Source: Castellaniella sp049651205
Lineage (GTDB): Bacteria > Pseudomonadota > Gammaproteobacteria > Burkholderiales > Burkholderiaceae_B
Length of the DNA: 64,000 nt
Direction of reading: 5' to 3'
Assembly: GCF_049651205.1 (NCBI RefSeq)
Contig: NZ_JBASBR010000012.1
Location: 124,001-188,000 of the forward strand
Positions 47,857 to 56,001 of the stretch are shown here, one piece after another. The number at the start of each line of letters is the position of its first letter. The stretch's first letter is position 1. Below the pieces are notes generated by a model that did no database searches, was not told the origin of the DNA, and saw nothing but the letters and a program-made list of their open reading frames with translations. Position numbers and translations under genes: made by a program.

Positions 47857-49311
47857 TCAGGCTTTTTTGCCGCCGATCAGGCCGCGGCCACGCCATTGGG
47901 CATAGATGGATTCGGTCTGCTTGGCGGCTTCGTCGACGGCTTGTTCGGGGGTCAGGTCACCGCGTGCGGCCTTGGCCATCATATTGGGCAGGATGAAGGT
48001 GTTGAAAACTTCACCGACAGCGGGATTGGAGTAGCCAGGGTGGCCGAGGTTGGTGGTCCATTCGGTGGCGCTGGTCAGGGGCCCCAACTTGCCTTCGGCC
48101 TCGCCCTCCAGGCGGAAGGGGTCTTTGGCAAACCAGGCGTCGTTCAGGTTCTTCAGGGTTTTGGCACCCTCAACACCAGGGTAACCACGGTCGCCCGCCG
48201 GGACGGCGGTGCCAAAGTAGCTGGGGGTGTTATAGAGCTTGCTGTGATACATGGCCTGGTCGTAGTTTTCAGTCAGGTGCAGGATGAATTGTTTGGCCAG
48301 GTCTTCGCGGGCTTTGGCGAATTTGGGAATGATGTAGTTGTACAGAACGTGGACGTTGGCCCAGCGATCGCCACGGGGCCCGGCCAGAGGGCCGGTAAAG
48401 AAGACGTCTTTGGCAATGTCAGGTTTGGTCTGTTGGGCGGACCGGTAGGCGGAAATCGAATTGACGATGTACGAGGCCTTGCCTGCGATCAGGTCCTGGT
48501 TGTTGGATGCGGCATTCCAGGCAAAGACCGCCGGAGTCATGGCTCGGTGGAATAGGTCAACCATGTATTTGACGGCTTCAATGGCGCGTGTGCGGTTCTC
48601 ACCGACGCCCAGGATGACGTTGTCCTGGTCGTCCTGGACGGATGCGCCCCACGACCATAAAACGGATCGGGCGACCATGTTCGAGTCCAGTTCCTGCGAC
48701 ATGCCGATACCCACTTGAACGCCCTGCTCTTTGCGGATTTTTTCGCCAATGTCCAATAGCTGCATCCAGGTGTCGGGGCCGCCTTTCATGCCCGCCTTTT
48801 CCCAGAGGCTGCGGCGGTAGTCACCGCAGTCGATGGTCCAGCCGTGGCAGAAGGCATACCAGGATTTGACGACGGGGTTATAGGATATTCGGGGGATGAC
48901 GCCAAAGACTTTGCCGAATTGTTTGCTGGCCTGTTGGTTGATATCCGCCATATCCAGCACATTAGGGGTGAATTGGGCAGCTTCGGGGCCTAGTTCGATG
49001 ATGTCGTGGCCTGAGTTGGCGGACATTTCGGATGTGGTGGCGGTGACGAGGTCGCCGATATTGATGTGGTCAACGATGACTTGTACGCCGTGGGCATCAC
49101 CCCAGGTTTTGGCAAAGGCATCGAACCAGGTGTCATAGCTGGGAACGAAGTGGCTCCATTGCAGGATCCTGAGGGTTTTTTCAGCAGCCAGGGCATTCAG
49201 TGGAAATAGAGGTGCGCCGATGGCGGCCAGGCCTGCCAGACCGCCTGCTTGCAGGAAATGGCGGCGGGCGGTGGATAGAGGGTTGCTGCGACGGGGTGTT
49301 GTGTACGACAT
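47857..49311 (-). CDS. ABC transporter extracellular solute-binding protein (sugar type)
   Basis: This 484-residue periplasmic protein of the family 1 binding-protein fold is the first gene of the importer. The N-terminus STARRHFLQAGGLAGLAAIGAP, cleaved near NALAA, is a twin-arginine (Tat) signal with RRHFLQ. Conserved stretches include WSHFVPSYDTWFDAFAKTW and PNVLDMAD. A GAGG-like site (AGGCAG) precedes the ATG. No regulator or sugar-catabolic gene is next to it, so the ligand is not predictable. Confidence 0.92.
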   Translation of the reverse strand: MSYTTPRRSNPLSTARRHFLQAGGLAGLAAIGAPLFPLNALAAEKTLRILQWSHFVPSYDTWFDAFAKTWGDAHGVQVIVDHINIGDLVTATTSEMSANSGHDIIELGPEAAQFTPNVLDMADINQQASKQFGKVFGVIPRISYNPVVKSWYAFCHGWTIDCGDYRRSLWEKAGMKGGPDTWMQLLDIGEKIRKEQGVQVGIGMSQELDSNMVARSVLWSWGASVQDDQDNVILGVGENRTRAIEAVKYMVDLFHRAMTPAVFAWNAASNNQDLIAGKASYIVNSISAYRSAQQTKPDIAKDVFFTGPLAGPRGDRWANVHVLYNYIIPKFAKAREDLAKQFILHLTENYDQAMYHSKLYNTPSYFGTAVPAGDRGYPGVEGAKTLKNLNDAWFAKDPFRLEGEAEGKLGPLTSATEWTTNLGHPGYSNPAVGEVFNTFILPNMMAKAARGDLTPEQAVDEAAKQTESIYAQWRGRGLIGGKKA

Positions 49312-49628
49312 GATCTGCCTCCGGATGGGGGGGCGGGGCAGGGTCGTCGGTGCGCTGCTCTGGCGGCACTACCCCCCTGGTGGAGTGGGGAAGGGCTGCA
49401 TGGCGGTCGTATTGTTACCAGGCGCGTCAGGCAAGAGTTTAGGCTCAGTTTAGCGCTGTTTGTTCCATGGATAACTTGTATCTAAGGGTAAACGATTAGT
49501 ATCAATAGCATCGGCTCGTGTCGCTTGGACACCTCATTCGGGCCTTTTTATGTTTTATGTTCGCAGGTGATGCCATTGCGCCTGCCGTACCTTTAAGATG
49601 CAAGGGGTAAATACTTGGAGCGACAGCA
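49312..49628. other. Gap upstream of the ABC operon and the orphan gene
   Basis: This 317-nt divergent region must contain the promoters for both flanking transcripts. I see G-rich and C-rich tracts at 49326-49410 and an AT-rich part at 49455-49520, but no complete promoter, operator repeat, RNA gene or reading frame that I trust. Confidence 0.4.
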
Positions 49629-50084
49629 ATGAACCAGCCATCCTTGATTATTGAGCACGAAGCTTACGAACTCTGGCTGGATGAGAAACTGCTGACGCGC
49701 CTGGCCGGCGGGGCCGCGACACTTCTTCCAGCAGCAGGCTCACGGCAGTTGCGGGAGATCGACATCGAGGCCGCCATCGAGCGTGCCGAAGACTGGTTGA
49801 TGCCGTTCAGCAAGGCGCTGCAAGGGCTGCAGCTAAAGATCTGCGACAAAACAGGCCGACTGAAAAGCTATTTTGATGAACACCAGCCCTACTCGGTAGA
49901 GCAGATAGAGCGCATCTTCTCGAATGTCCACTACGAAGTCGCCCACGTGCGGGAGGTCGAAAGGAATAGCGTTGCAGACATCGTGCTTGTGCGCGAATTT
50001 GCACATCATGGCAGGCTCTCGGGCATTGTGCTGAACAGTGCAGACCCGGGCCCACAAGACACCTCAGAAAAAGAAAAAGCTTAA
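49629..50084 (+). CDS. Uncharacterised protein, 151 residues
   Basis: I do not recognise this family. A GGAG 8 nt before the ATG supports translation. The chain is acidic and mostly alpha/beta-mixed, without signal peptide or membrane segment: hydrophobic and charged blocks such as ADIVLVREFAHHG alternate, and the end is a charged SEKEKA tail. It lies downstream of the divergent ABC operon and convergent to dedA, with only 29 nt between stop codons. It could be a species-level accessory gene. Confidence 0.65.
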   Translation: MNQPSLIIEHEAYELWLDEKLLTRLAGGAATLLPAAGSRQLREIDIEAAIERAEDWLMPFSKALQGLQLKICDKTGRLKSYFDEHQPYSVEQIERIFSNVHYEVAHVREVERNSVADIVLVREFAHHGRLSGIVLNSADPGPQDTSEKEKA

Positions 50085-50113
50085 GCTTCCCTGCCGCAAC
50101 CGAGCCATCCCCC

Positions 50114-50740
50114 TCACTGCCCCCGCCGTGCCCGATAAAGCTTCAAACCTATCGGCGCAATCGACAACACAACCACGGCAACCGTCAATAAACCAAGGTT
50201 GTCCCGTACCCATGGAACCTGCCCCAGCGCATATCCGGCGGATACCAGCAGCGTGCACCAGAGGAGTCCGCCCATGGCATTAAATAGCGTAAATCGGCTG
50301 GGAGACATCCTGGCCATGCCGGCAACAAAGGGGACTGCAGACCGGACCACCGGGATGAACCGGGCAAGCACGATCGCTGCGCCGCCAAACCGCTCGAAGA
50401 AATCGTGTGCCTGTTTCATGCGGCCGGGCGACACCCAGCGGCTGTTGGCAACGGCGTTTCCAACCCGCGAACCACCGATATGAAAGTTGATCTGATCACC
50501 CATGATTGCAGCCGCCGCAAGCAAAAGAATGGGCCCAACCGGCGAGATCGCCGAGAGCCCCAGAAATGCGCCGGTGGCAAACAACAGCGAATCTCCAGGT
50601 AAAAACGGCAGCACCACCAATCCCGTCTCTGCGGCAATCACCAGCGCAATCAGTGCAACGCCGTACAGCCAATTTTGCTGAAGCAATGCCATCAAGGCCT
50701 GATTATTGATGATCCAGTCAAAAATGCCGCTCGTAATCAT
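50114..50740 (-). CDS. DedA family membrane protein
   Basis: DedA/VTT-fold proteins are inner-membrane transporters; some members flip undecaprenyl phosphate back across the membrane. The 208-residue chain shows the conserved ETGLVVLPFLPGDSLLF motif (about residues 38-54), GGSRVGN, FFERFGGAAIVLARFIPVVRS (with the essential arginines) and about four to six helices. It is divergent from a PAP2 phosphatase gene that could act on undecaprenyl pyrophosphate, giving a plausible lipid-carrier recycling pair. Confidence 0.93.
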   Translation of the reverse strand: MITSGIFDWIINNQALMALLQQNWLYGVALIALVIAAETGLVVLPFLPGDSLLFATGAFLGLSAISPVGPILLLAAAAIMGDQINFHIGGSRVGNAVANSRWVSPGRMKQAHDFFERFGGAAIVLARFIPVVRSAVPFVAGMARMSPSRFTLFNAMGGLLWCTLLVSAGYALGQVPWVRDNLGLLTVAVVVLSIAPIGLKLYRARRGQ

Positions 50741-51042
50741 TGTGTCATTGTTCCCACCAAATTTCGGTTTCGCAGTCAGGATGAACGCACAAAATTAGCG
50801 CCAGATTAGAGTGCCGCGGAACCAGCGATGGATTGCGGAAAGCACCAAATAAATTGAATGGCGCGAACCGGTAAAATAAGACATTGCGGCGCAGATACTC
50901 ATCCTGAGTCTAAGTGTGCACTAAATATCAGGGGGTAAAACACTGACTACCCACATCAAGTTGGCGAGTCCGGGCCCTGGTACACCTCACAACCCTACAT
51001 AAAAGGTCTGCTGTAGAGCACCCACCTCGCCACAGGAATCTT
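50741..51042. other. Divergent dedA/PAP2 gap
   Basis: The 302-nt gap between the two divergent starts holds their promoters. GGAA precedes the PAP2 ATG at a short distance. I find no convincing -35/-10 pair, palindrome or RNA structure. Confidence 0.4.
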
Positions 51043-51639
51043 ATGGACGTTTTAAACAACACAGTTTTCCTTTGGCTGAATGCGTCAGCCTACCCCACCC
51101 CCTGGATTGTCGACCTGGCAGTTGTATTGGCAGACTGGGCCATCTGGTTGATCCCGCTCACCCTTTGTGCAGGTTGGCTTTATGGCAACGAAAATTCACG
51201 CCGAACAATGCTGATGGCAGCTGTCGCAGGCGGCTTAGGCCTGTTTGCCAATCAGATCATTGGCATGATGTGGATGCACCCCCGCCCCTTCATGGTGGGC
51301 TTGGGGCATACGCTAATCACCCATGCCCCGGATTCTTCCTTTCCCAGCGATCACCTGACCCTTTGGTGGGCCGTGGCCTTCAGTCTTTTGGCAAGCAGCA
51401 GGGTACGCCGGCTAGGCGGCGTACTTGCAGTTTCAGGGATCCCTGTGGCGTGGTCACGCATCTATCTGGGTGTGCATTTTCCGCTGGATATGGCCGGCGC
51501 TGCAGTGGTGGCCGCCATTTGTGCCTGGGGGGTCCGGTTTGAAGCACACTGGTACCTAACACCCCTCTACAACCTCGCGCTGGCCCTTCATCAAAGGCTT
51601 TTTCGCGGCCTGATCAAAAGGGGCTGGGTCGCGCCCTGA
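51043..51639 (+). CDS. PAP2-family phosphatase (undecaprenyl-diphosphatase type)
   Basis: This 198-residue inner-membrane phosphatase has five or six helices and the three PAP2 motifs: a motif-1-like MMWMHPRPF (about residues 75-83), PSDH in SSFPSDHLTL, and SRIYLGVHFPLD. The histidine of motif 3 is the nucleophile and that of PSDH the acid. The set matches BcrC/YbjG-type undecaprenyl pyrophosphate phosphatases, which regenerate the cell-wall lipid carrier, though lipid A or phosphatidate phosphatases share it. The lysine usual at the start of motif 1 is not evident. Confidence 0.9.
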   Translation: MDVLNNTVFLWLNASAYPTPWIVDLAVVLADWAIWLIPLTLCAGWLYGNENSRRTMLMAAVAGGLGLFANQIIGMMWMHPRPFMVGLGHTLITHAPDSSFPSDHLTLWWAVAFSLLASSRVRRLGGVLAVSGIPVAWSRIYLGVHFPLDMAGAAVVAAICAWGVRFEAHWYLTPLYNLALALHQRLFRGLIKRGWVAP

Positions 51640-51727
51640 CCACCACCGGCTTATTAAAAACCATCACACGCACCGGCGTGCCACGCACGGCGGCCCGGCT
51701 GCCGATGCCGCCCAATACCCTTTTGCT

Positions 51728-51733
51728 TATAAT
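51728..51733 (+). promoter_or_regulatory. -10 box of the yhhQ transcript
   Basis: A perfect TATAAT lies 15-20 nt before the riboswitch aptamer; a start near 51740 would place the RNA 5' end just upstream of the first aptamer stem. No good -35 is visible. Confidence 0.55.
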
Positions 51734-51748
51734 GCATACCGTTTTACC

Positions 51749-51780
51749 CATGGGTTCCCTCACCCCATCCACCAAAAAGG
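51749..51780 (+). promoter_or_regulatory. PreQ1-I riboswitch (translational) upstream of yhhQ
   Basis: ATGGG (51750-51754) pairs with CCCAT (51764-51768) around TTCCCTCAC, followed by an A-rich tail ACCAAAAAGG (51771-51780) that ends in the ribosome-binding AAGG, 6 nt before the yhhQ ATG. This is the layout of the compact preQ1-I aptamer (stem, L1 loop with GGTTC...ACCC, A-rich tail forming a pseudoknot), closely resembling the translational type in which the tail G residues pair with loop C residues and hide the Shine-Dalgarno site. The downstream gene is a queuosine-precursor transporter, its expected target. Confidence 0.85.
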
Positions 51781-51786
51781 TTCTTC

Positions 51787-52458
51787 ATGACCCCTGCGCT
51801 CGTCCCTACCTCACGTGTATCTGGCACCCTGGTGCTGCTGGTGTTCTTTCACGTCCTGATCATTATCGCCAGCAATTATCTGGTGCAGCTGCCCATCAAT
51901 CTGCTGGGCTTTCATAGCACCTGGGGTGCCTTCAGCTTTCCCTTCATTTTTCTGGCCACAGATCTCACGGTTCGCCTGATTGGCAAGCAAGCTGCACGGC
52001 GCGTGATTTCGCGCGTGATGATCCCGGCACTCATCGCTTCCTACATTATCTCGGTGCTGTTTCACGAGGGGCACTTCAATCAGCTAAGCGCCCTGGCCAG
52101 CTTCGACACCTTTGTGTTCAGAATCGCCTTTGCCAGTTTTGCCGCCTACGTACTGGGGCAATTGATGGATATTCTGGTGTTCGACCGCATTCGTCGAGGT
52201 CCGTTTGCCTGGTGGGTAGCCCCCGCCGCATCCGCTGTGGTGGGCCAGGCACTGGACACCTTGCTCTTTTTTGGCGTCGCATTTTGGCACAGTAGTAACG
52301 CTTTTATGGCCGAACACTGGGTTGAGATCGCATTGGTGGACTACGCGACGAAGTTAACAGTCAGTCTGTTACTGTTCGTGCCGCTGTACGGGATCTTGCT
52401 AAACGCCATCGTACGCTTCATCCGGCGGCATCAACCTTTGCAGGTCACCACCGCCTGA
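51787..52458 (+). CDS. yhhQ: Queuosine precursor transporter (YhhQ family)
   Basis: YhhQ imports preQ0/preQ1, the 7-deazaguanine precursors of the tRNA-modifying base queuosine. The 223-residue protein has about six helices, with the family-typical AFSFPFIFLATDLTVRLIGKQAARRVI (aspartate in helix 2), FAAYVLGQLMDILVFDRIRR and the glycine/proline-free helix VVGQALDTLLFFGVAFW. The AAGG of the aptamer serves as ribosome site. A terminator-like hairpin follows the stop codon. Confidence 0.94.
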   Translation: MTPALVPTSRVSGTLVLLVFFHVLIIIASNYLVQLPINLLGFHSTWGAFSFPFIFLATDLTVRLIGKQAARRVISRVMIPALIASYIISVLFHEGHFNQLSALASFDTFVFRIAFASFAAYVLGQLMDILVFDRIRRGPFAWWVAPAASAVVGQALDTLLFFGVAFWHSSNAFMAEHWVEIALVDYATKLTVSLLLFVPLYGILLNAIVRFIRRHQPLQVTTA

Positions 52459-52468
52459 TCTCCAAAAC

Positions 52469-52491
52469 AAGGGGGTTTGTAGAACCCCCTT
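52469..52491 (+). terminator. Terminator-like hairpin after yhhQ
   Basis: AAGGGGGTT (52469-52477) pairs with AACCCCCTT (52483-52491) around a 5-nt loop, 10 nt after the stop codon. The T run is short, so termination may be partial. Confidence 0.6.
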
Positions 52492-52555
52492 ACAGCGTAT
52501 CAGTCGCTGCTTTGATAAGGTATTTGGGAAGCCATTCAAAACCAGGAGATGCCTG

Positions 52556-52777
52556 ATGTCAAAGCAACTTTCGATGATCCTCGCCATGACTGCTGCCAGT
52601 TTGACACTAGCGGCCTGCTCGACCCCCACCACCGTCACCACACGTGACGGCCAAACCACCTACACCGCAGACAAGCCGGACGTCGATCAGGATAAAGATT
52701 TCATCACCTATGAAAAAGACGGCCATGAAGTTCAGGTGAATAAATCTGACGTAAAGCAGATCGAAGAAGTGGACTGA
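52556..52777 (+). CDS. Small YgdI/YgdR-type lipoprotein
   Basis: The 73-residue precursor has a signal peptide with lipobox LAAC (cysteine near residue 20), followed by a compact beta domain with TTVTTRDGQTTYTADKPDVD and FITYEKDGHEVQVNKSDVKQIEE, the pattern of YgdI/YgdR lipoproteins with an SH3-like fold. AGGAG lies close before the ATG. Its function is not known; such proteins are anchored to the inner or outer membrane. Confidence 0.85.
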   Translation: MSKQLSMILAMTAASLTLAACSTPTTVTTRDGQTTYTADKPDVDQDKDFITYEKDGHEVQVNKSDVKQIEEVD

Positions 52778-52784
52778 TACCGCC

Positions 52785-53921
52785 TTAACGGTCGGCGCGC
52801 AGGGTGATTCGTGTGATTTCTGACGGACGGCCCAGCCGCACCGCCAGGCCGTTCCAGAGCCCGGTGCCACTGCTGACATACAAGGCCATCTTGCCTACCG
52901 TATAAAGGCCGGACACAAACCCGTTATTGGCTCTCTGAGTAAGGTAGTGCAATCCGAGAATCTGCCCGCCATGGGTATGTCCCGACAACTGCAGGGTTAC
53001 CCCGGCCCGGGCATTCTCGGGCGCACTGCCAGGGCGATGTTCCAGCAACAAGACCATCGCATCGGCCGGAACCCCCTGCATGGCGGCATGCAGATCCGGG
53101 CCCGGCAGGCCAAACCGCTGTGCTTGCACATCGGTGAGGCCCACTACCGCCAAGGTAGCGCCCCCGTGCGGGATCAGGACATGGCTGTTTTCCAGCAAGG
53201 TCAGCCCCAACGCACGGTAAGCGTGTATCCACTGCAGATAGTTGGAGTAGTACTCGTGGTTACCGGGGATGGCAATCACACCATCCGGTGCGCTCAGGCG
53301 CGCCAGGGGCTGAACGTCGTCGGCCCGTGCAGCCACAGTGCCATCCGACAAATCTCCGGTGATGACGATCAGATCAGGCTTGAGCTGATTGGCGCGCGCC
53401 ACCACCGAGGCCTGCCAGGATCGCGGCAGCAACTGGCTGGCGTGAAGGTCTGTCAGTTGCACAATCTCGTAGCCGTCCAGTGCGGCCGGCAAGTGGGGGA
53501 TTGTGACGCTGACCTGCCGCACATCGGGCACTCGTATTGCCTGCCAGACACCCAGCGTGGCCAGGCCCAGTGCCAACACCCCCAACCCCAGACGTACCGC
53601 GGGCGCACCCAGCACCCAACGCCCTGACTGACGCAGCGGCAACCAGACAAGCACCCCGATGATGTCCCGCAGAAGCAGCAAGATGGACAGCAGCAACACA
53701 AAGGCAAATGCCCAGACCAGCACCACCAGCACGGCATGTGGCACTTCTGGTGAAGCCAGAGAACCAAAATACCGGCTCGTAATCTGGTGAACCTGCGAAG
53801 CCAGCAACAACAACAGTACCAGCCCCAAACGCACCCAAACGCTGCTGCCCATTGGCCAGACAAAGCGCCACACAATATATAGCCACATCGTCCCGGTGAT
53901 TGCCGGCAGTAAAGACCCCAT
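52785..53921 (-). CDS. Membrane-anchored metallophosphoesterase (YkuE/YaeI-like)
   Basis: This 378-residue protein has four or more N-terminal helices (residues 5-135) followed by a calcineurin-like phosphoesterase domain: LTDLHASQLL (Asp-x-His), ITGDLSDG, GNHEYYS, and the paired histidines in LSGHTHGGQ. Asp, His, Asn and His ligands for the two metals are all present. Relatives YaeI (E. coli) and YkuE act on phosphodiesters at the membrane. The ATG at 53921 begins the first helix; a longer frame to 53954 is possible. Confidence 0.9.
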   Translation of the reverse strand: MGSLLPAITGTMWLYIVWRFVWPMGSSVWVRLGLVLLLLLASQVHQITSRYFGSLASPEVPHAVLVVLVWAFAFVLLLSILLLLRDIIGVLVWLPLRQSGRWVLGAPAVRLGLGVLALGLATLGVWQAIRVPDVRQVSVTIPHLPAALDGYEIVQLTDLHASQLLPRSWQASVVARANQLKPDLIVITGDLSDGTVAARADDVQPLARLSAPDGVIAIPGNHEYYSNYLQWIHAYRALGLTLLENSHVLIPHGGATLAVVGLTDVQAQRFGLPGPDLHAAMQGVPADAMVLLLEHRPGSAPENARAGVTLQLSGHTHGGQILGLHYLTQRANNGFVSGLYTVGKMALYVSSGTGLWNGLAVRLGRPSEITRITLRADR

Positions 53922-53989
53922 TAATGATTCATCCCAAAAACAGACTGAGCACACGGTGCGGGTGCGCCATGTGCTACGTAAATTTATCG

Positions 53990-53995
53990 TATAAT
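53990..53995 (+). promoter_or_regulatory. -10 box of tRNA-Cys
   Basis: TATAAT lies 33 nt upstream of the tRNA-Cys 5' end. No matching -35 is clear. Confidence 0.4.
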
Positions 53996-54028
53996 GCTTG
54001 ACTTGGCTGGATCTACCAGCATGTCAGC

Positions 54029-54102
54029 GGCGCAATGGCAGAGTGGTTATGTAGCGGACTGCAAATCCGTCAACGTCGGTTCGATTCCGGCTTGCGCCTC
54101 CA
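54029..54102 (+). tRNA. tRNA-Cys (anticodon GCA)
   Basis: GGCGCAA (54029-54035) pairs with TTGCGCC (54092-54098), with discriminator T and encoded CCA (54100-54102). The anticodon loop CTGCAAA gives GCA. The D-arm region (ATGGCAGAGTGG) and T-arm (GGTTCGATTCC) are standard. The 74-nt gene is monocistronic. Confidence 0.97.
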
Positions 54103-54105
54103 ATC

Positions 54106-54136
54106 AAGGGCTTACTTTTCAGGTAGGCCCTTTTTT
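54106..54136 (+). terminator. Terminator of tRNA-Cys
   Basis: AAGGGC-T-TAC pairs with GTA-G-GCCCTT, including one T-G wobble, around a short loop, followed by six T. It starts 4 nt after the tRNA. Confidence 0.85.
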
Positions 54137-54150
54137 GTTGCCGCCACCTG

Positions 54151-55632
54151 TCAATGGGCATCGGCATCAACAGGCAAGCCTGCGGGCAATGCAGATAAGG
54201 CTTGGGCCACGGCTGCCGTCAGGCGTTTGCCATATGACAGATGCAAGAACTCGTTGGGGCCATGAGCATTTGATTTTGGCCCCAAGACACCACACACCAT
54301 GAACTGCGCCCGCGGAAACCCCTGGCGCAACAAATTCATCAAGGGGATCGTACCGCCTTGGCCGATATAACCGCACGGTGCATCAAAATACTGATGCGAG
54401 GCGTGGTCCAGTGCATCCGCCAGCCATGGGGCAGATTCAGGCGCATCCCAGCCACTGGCCACGCCCGGATCGGGCTGAAACACCACCCGTGCTTGATAAG
54501 GCGCCTCTTGCTCGAGCAGTGTCTTGAGCTTTTGGGCAGCCTGCACCGCATCCACCAGCGGGGGCAAACGCAAAGACAGCTTGAATGCAGTGTGCGGGCG
54601 CAGCACATTGCCGGCATTGTCCACAGACGGCATGCCATCCACACCGGTAACCGATAAGGCCGGCCGCCAGGTACGGTTTAGCAAGGCCTGATCGGGCTCG
54701 CGCGTCATGGGCAGGACAAAATTGCCATCCGCCCCGCACGCCCAGGGAAAACGTCGCCAGACTTCATCACCCAAAATACGAGCCGCCTGACGGGCCTGAT
54801 CCTGGCGCTGCAAAGGAATCTCGCAATGAAAGCTGCCAGGCAATACACGGCCTGTTCCACTGTCTTCAAGGCGATCAAGCAGATGACGCAATACCCGGAA
54901 ACTGGAGGGCACGACGCCACTGGAGTCCCCCGAATGCACGCCTTCGTCCAGCACCTGAACCTCGAGGGTGCCGGTAACCAGCCCGCGCAATGAGGTGGTC
55001 ATCCACAGTTGATCGTAGTTGCCGGCGCCCGAATCCAGGCACACCACCAACGCAATATTGCCCAGGCGTGAGCGAAGCGTATCGATATAAGGCAAGAGAT
55101 CGTAGCTGCCGGATTCTTCGCAGGTTTCGATGAGCCCCACACAACGCGGCCGGGGAATGCCCTGACGATCCAGCGCCTCGATGGCGGTGAGAGAGGCATA
55201 CACGGCATAGCCGTCGTCTGCACCGCCACGGCCATAGAGCTTGCCATCCTGGATAACCGGCTGCCATGGCCCCAGGCCCTGGCGCCAGCCGGAGAACTCA
55301 GGCTGTTTATCCAGGTGACCATACAGCAGTACGGTGTCACCATTGTCAGCCCGGGTAGCCGGGGCCTCGAAGGCGAGCACTGGTGTGCGGCCCGGCAGTT
55401 GCAGGATCTCGACCTTCAAGCCGGCCACCCGACGGGATTCCAGCCAAGTGGCTGCATCGCGCACTACCTGGCTGATAAACCCATGCGCCTGCCAGTCGGC
55501 ATCAAAGGCGGGGCTTTTGGCAGGCACGGCAATATATCGCTGAAGGGCTGGCGTAATTTCGTGATCCCACTGCTCGTCGACAAAACCTTGTAGTGCAGCC
55601 GCATCAAGGTGTGTAGCTACCGGCATATCCAT
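54151..55632 (-). CDS. M20-family metallopeptidase (dipeptidase type)
   Basis: The 493-residue zinc peptidase resembles carnosinase/DapE-like M20 enzymes that trim dipeptides or N-acyl amino acids in the cytoplasm. Metal-site motifs are in order: YGHLDKQPE (first His), GRGGADDGY (bridging Asp), ETCEESGS (catalytic Glu), LDSGAG (Asp) and GPNEFLHLS near the end (His). The GHLDKQPE motif is characteristic of the dipeptidase group. I start at the ATG 55632; upstream codons look unrelated. It is monocistronic and convergent with tRNA-Cys. Confidence 0.92.
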   Translation of the reverse strand: MDMPVATHLDAAALQGFVDEQWDHEITPALQRYIAVPAKSPAFDADWQAHGFISQVVRDAATWLESRRVAGLKVEILQLPGRTPVLAFEAPATRADNGDTVLLYGHLDKQPEFSGWRQGLGPWQPVIQDGKLYGRGGADDGYAVYASLTAIEALDRQGIPRPRCVGLIETCEESGSYDLLPYIDTLRSRLGNIALVVCLDSGAGNYDQLWMTTSLRGLVTGTLEVQVLDEGVHSGDSSGVVPSSFRVLRHLLDRLEDSGTGRVLPGSFHCEIPLQRQDQARQAARILGDEVWRRFPWACGADGNFVLPMTREPDQALLNRTWRPALSVTGVDGMPSVDNAGNVLRPHTAFKLSLRLPPLVDAVQAAQKLKTLLEQEAPYQARVVFQPDPGVASGWDAPESAPWLADALDHASHQYFDAPCGYIGQGGTIPLMNLLRQGFPRAQFMVCGVLGPKSNAHGPNEFLHLSYGKRLTAAVAQALSALPAGLPVDADAH

Positions 55633-55773
55633 GACAGATTCCCAGACACTCAGACAAACTGCCATTTTACGCTGTGCGCCACCGCCATACCCGCTTTTGC
55701 TCCGAGGCAAGGATGCAATCGACACGAATTCATGCCATTCTTATAAAACCTTATTTAACAGGAGGCACCCAAG

Positions 55774-56001
55774 ATGGCTGACATCTGGCTCAAGACTCTA
55801 ATCACCGACACGCCCCAAGAGGGTTACGAACTGGCGATCAAGCTGGCTCGCATGGGGGTCAAGTACACCCAACCCTCTGCCGAAGTGCGCGATAAGCTGC
55901 GCCCTGTTTACGGTGAAGACGCCAATGCCCTGATTGCATCATCCCAGGTCGTAGCGACCAACTTCCAAACGATTGCAGCTGCCAACGGCTACTGGAAATA
56001 A
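55774..56001 (+). CDS. Small uncharacterised protein, 75 residues
   Basis: A strong AGGAGG site 10 nt before the ATG supports this gene. The soluble protein has no signal or cysteines; it is rich in Ala, Tyr and Gln with VKYTQPSAEV and NFQTIAAANGYWK. Its TAA overlaps the ATG of the next gene (TAATG), so the two are translationally coupled. I do not recognise the family. The high-quality ribosome site suggests it is well expressed. Confidence 0.75.
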   Translation: MADIWLKTLITDTPQEGYELAIKLARMGVKYTQPSAEVRDKLRPVYGEDANALIASSQVVATNFQTIAAANGYWK

